The translations under genes and the position numbers were made by a program. Below are positions 6,281 through 6,793 of a DNA stretch of 6,793 bases, in pieces. The stretch covers positions 1 to 6,793 of the forward strand of contig CAYZMH010000127.1 of NCBI GenBank assembly GCA_964479445.1. The letters run 5' to 3'. A model generated the notes under the pieces. The model saw nothing but the letters and a program-made list of their open reading frames with translations. It had not been told where the DNA came from and did no database searches. How positions within the stretch are numbered: position 1 is the stretch's first letter; each line of letters opens with the position of its first letter. This stretch comes from CAYZMH01 sp964479445. Lineage in GTDB: Bacteria > Bacteroidota > Bacteroidia > Bacteroidales > GCA-2748055.

Positions 6281-6793
6281 ATGAGAGTTCAGACATTTTT
6301 TATTTCCTGTGTCATTGCAGCGGCAATGGTGGCTCCCGGCAGTTCCATCCGGGCCCAGGAGGCCTATACCGACAACCGGGGAGTGATGCGCGAGGTGGTG
6401 GTGGACGAACGGATCAAGACGATCCAGCTCTACCGGGAGGGGTGGAAGATGAGTTATCCCATCCTGCGCCTCAACGAGCAGGCTCCCCTGGTGTTGGAGT
6501 TTGATGAACTGGGCGAAGAGATCGGCACCTTCTCCTACAGGGTGGTGCATTGCGATGCCGACTGGCGGCGGTCTGACATGAGCGAACAGCAGTACATGGA
6601 GGGATACTTCGAAAACCAGGTCCGCGATTACCGCACCTCGTTCAACACCTATTACAGCTACACCCACTATACCCTGCGCCTCCCCAACGAGGAGCTGCAG
6701 CTCAAACTCTCGGGTAACTACCTGCTGGTTGTCTACCGCGACTACGACCCCTCGCAGGTGGTCTTCACCAAACGGTTCATGGTCTCTGAAGCC
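6281..6793 (+). CDS. Type IX secretion system plug protein, DUF5103 family (partial, runs off right edge)
   Basis: The first 171 codons are present and open to the window edge; the family is usually longer than 400 residues, so more than half is missing. A signal peptide covers about residues 1-25 (hydrophobic FFISCVIAAAMVA, likely cleaved after SIRA). The conserved DUF5103 N-terminal domain follows, with HCDADW (90-95), EGYFE (107-111), SFNT (120-123), YTHYTLRLPNE (127-137), SGNYLLVVYRD (144-154) and KRFMVSE (164-170). In Flavobacterium johnsoniae a protein of this family plugs the large SprA outer-membrane translocon of the T9SS on its periplasmic side. The ATG at 6281 is preceded by an A-rich leader without Shine-Dalgarno, and an in-frame TAA at 6266-6268 excludes longer starts. 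It is transcribed away from nqrA, and no other T9SS gene is in the window. Confidence 0.9.
   Translation, partial: MRVQTFFISCVIAAAMVAPGSSIRAQEAYTDNRGVMREVVVDERIKTIQLYREGWKMSYPILRLNEQAPLVLEFDELGEEIGTFSYRVVHCDADWRRSDMSEQQYMEGYFENQVRDYRTSFNTYYSYTHYTLRLPNEELQLKLSGNYLLVVYRDYDPSQVVFTKRFMVSEA

Noticed and set aside
6257..6667. 136-codon minus-strand frame at the right end
   Set aside because: Antisense to the DUF5103 gene, whose signal peptide and conserved motifs clearly set the coding strand.

Overview
This window carries a complete six-gene operon for the sodium-pumping NADH:quinone oxidoreductase (Na+-NQR), nqrABCDEF, read on the minus strand from about 5974 down to 100. A seventh gene begins two bases after nqrF and runs off the left edge. 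On the opposite strand, at the right edge, is the first half of a gene for a DUF5103 protein, the type IX secretion system 'plug' family. The sequence points to a member of the Bacteroidota. The DUF5103/T9SS family is essentially confined to that group, most of the genes lack a Shine-Dalgarno sequence, and the nqr promoter candidate fits the Bacteroidota TTTG / TAnnTTTG consensus exactly. The coding regions look fairly GC-rich for that phylum; I cannot name a genus.

Layout. 1-97 (minus): the first 32 codons of a lipoprotein, probably ApbE, the flavin transferase that attaches FMN to NqrB and NqrC. 100-5974 (minus): nqrF, nqrE, nqrD, nqrC, nqrB and nqrA in map order, with gaps of only 12-21 bases and no internal terminator, so they are very likely one transcript. 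5975-6280: a 306-base divergent intergenic region. It holds the nqr promoter candidate (6007-6036), a 7-bp dyad (6058-6090) and a strikingly self-complementary segment (6108-6259). 6281-6793 (plus): the T9SS plug protein, truncated by the window edge.

How the genes work together. NqrF takes a hydride from NADH onto FAD and passes electrons to its own 2Fe-2S ferredoxin domain. They then pass through an iron-sulfur centre held between NqrD and NqrE, then the covalent FMN of NqrC, the covalent FMN and riboflavin of NqrB, and finally quinone (probably menaquinone here), coupled to Na+ export. All the key residues I know to look for are present: the ferredoxin cysteines of NqrF, the paired cysteines of NqrD and NqrE, and the flavinylation threonines of NqrB (SGAT) and NqrC (SGGT). 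The complex therefore looks intact.

The enzyme operon is ordinary for this phylum. The least explained stretch is 6108-6259, just upstream of the plug gene. It can be drawn as a 9-bp closing helix around a fully stacked three-way junction plus another hairpin. It may be a structured leader RNA, a small RNA or a small inverted-repeat element; the sequence alone does not decide which.
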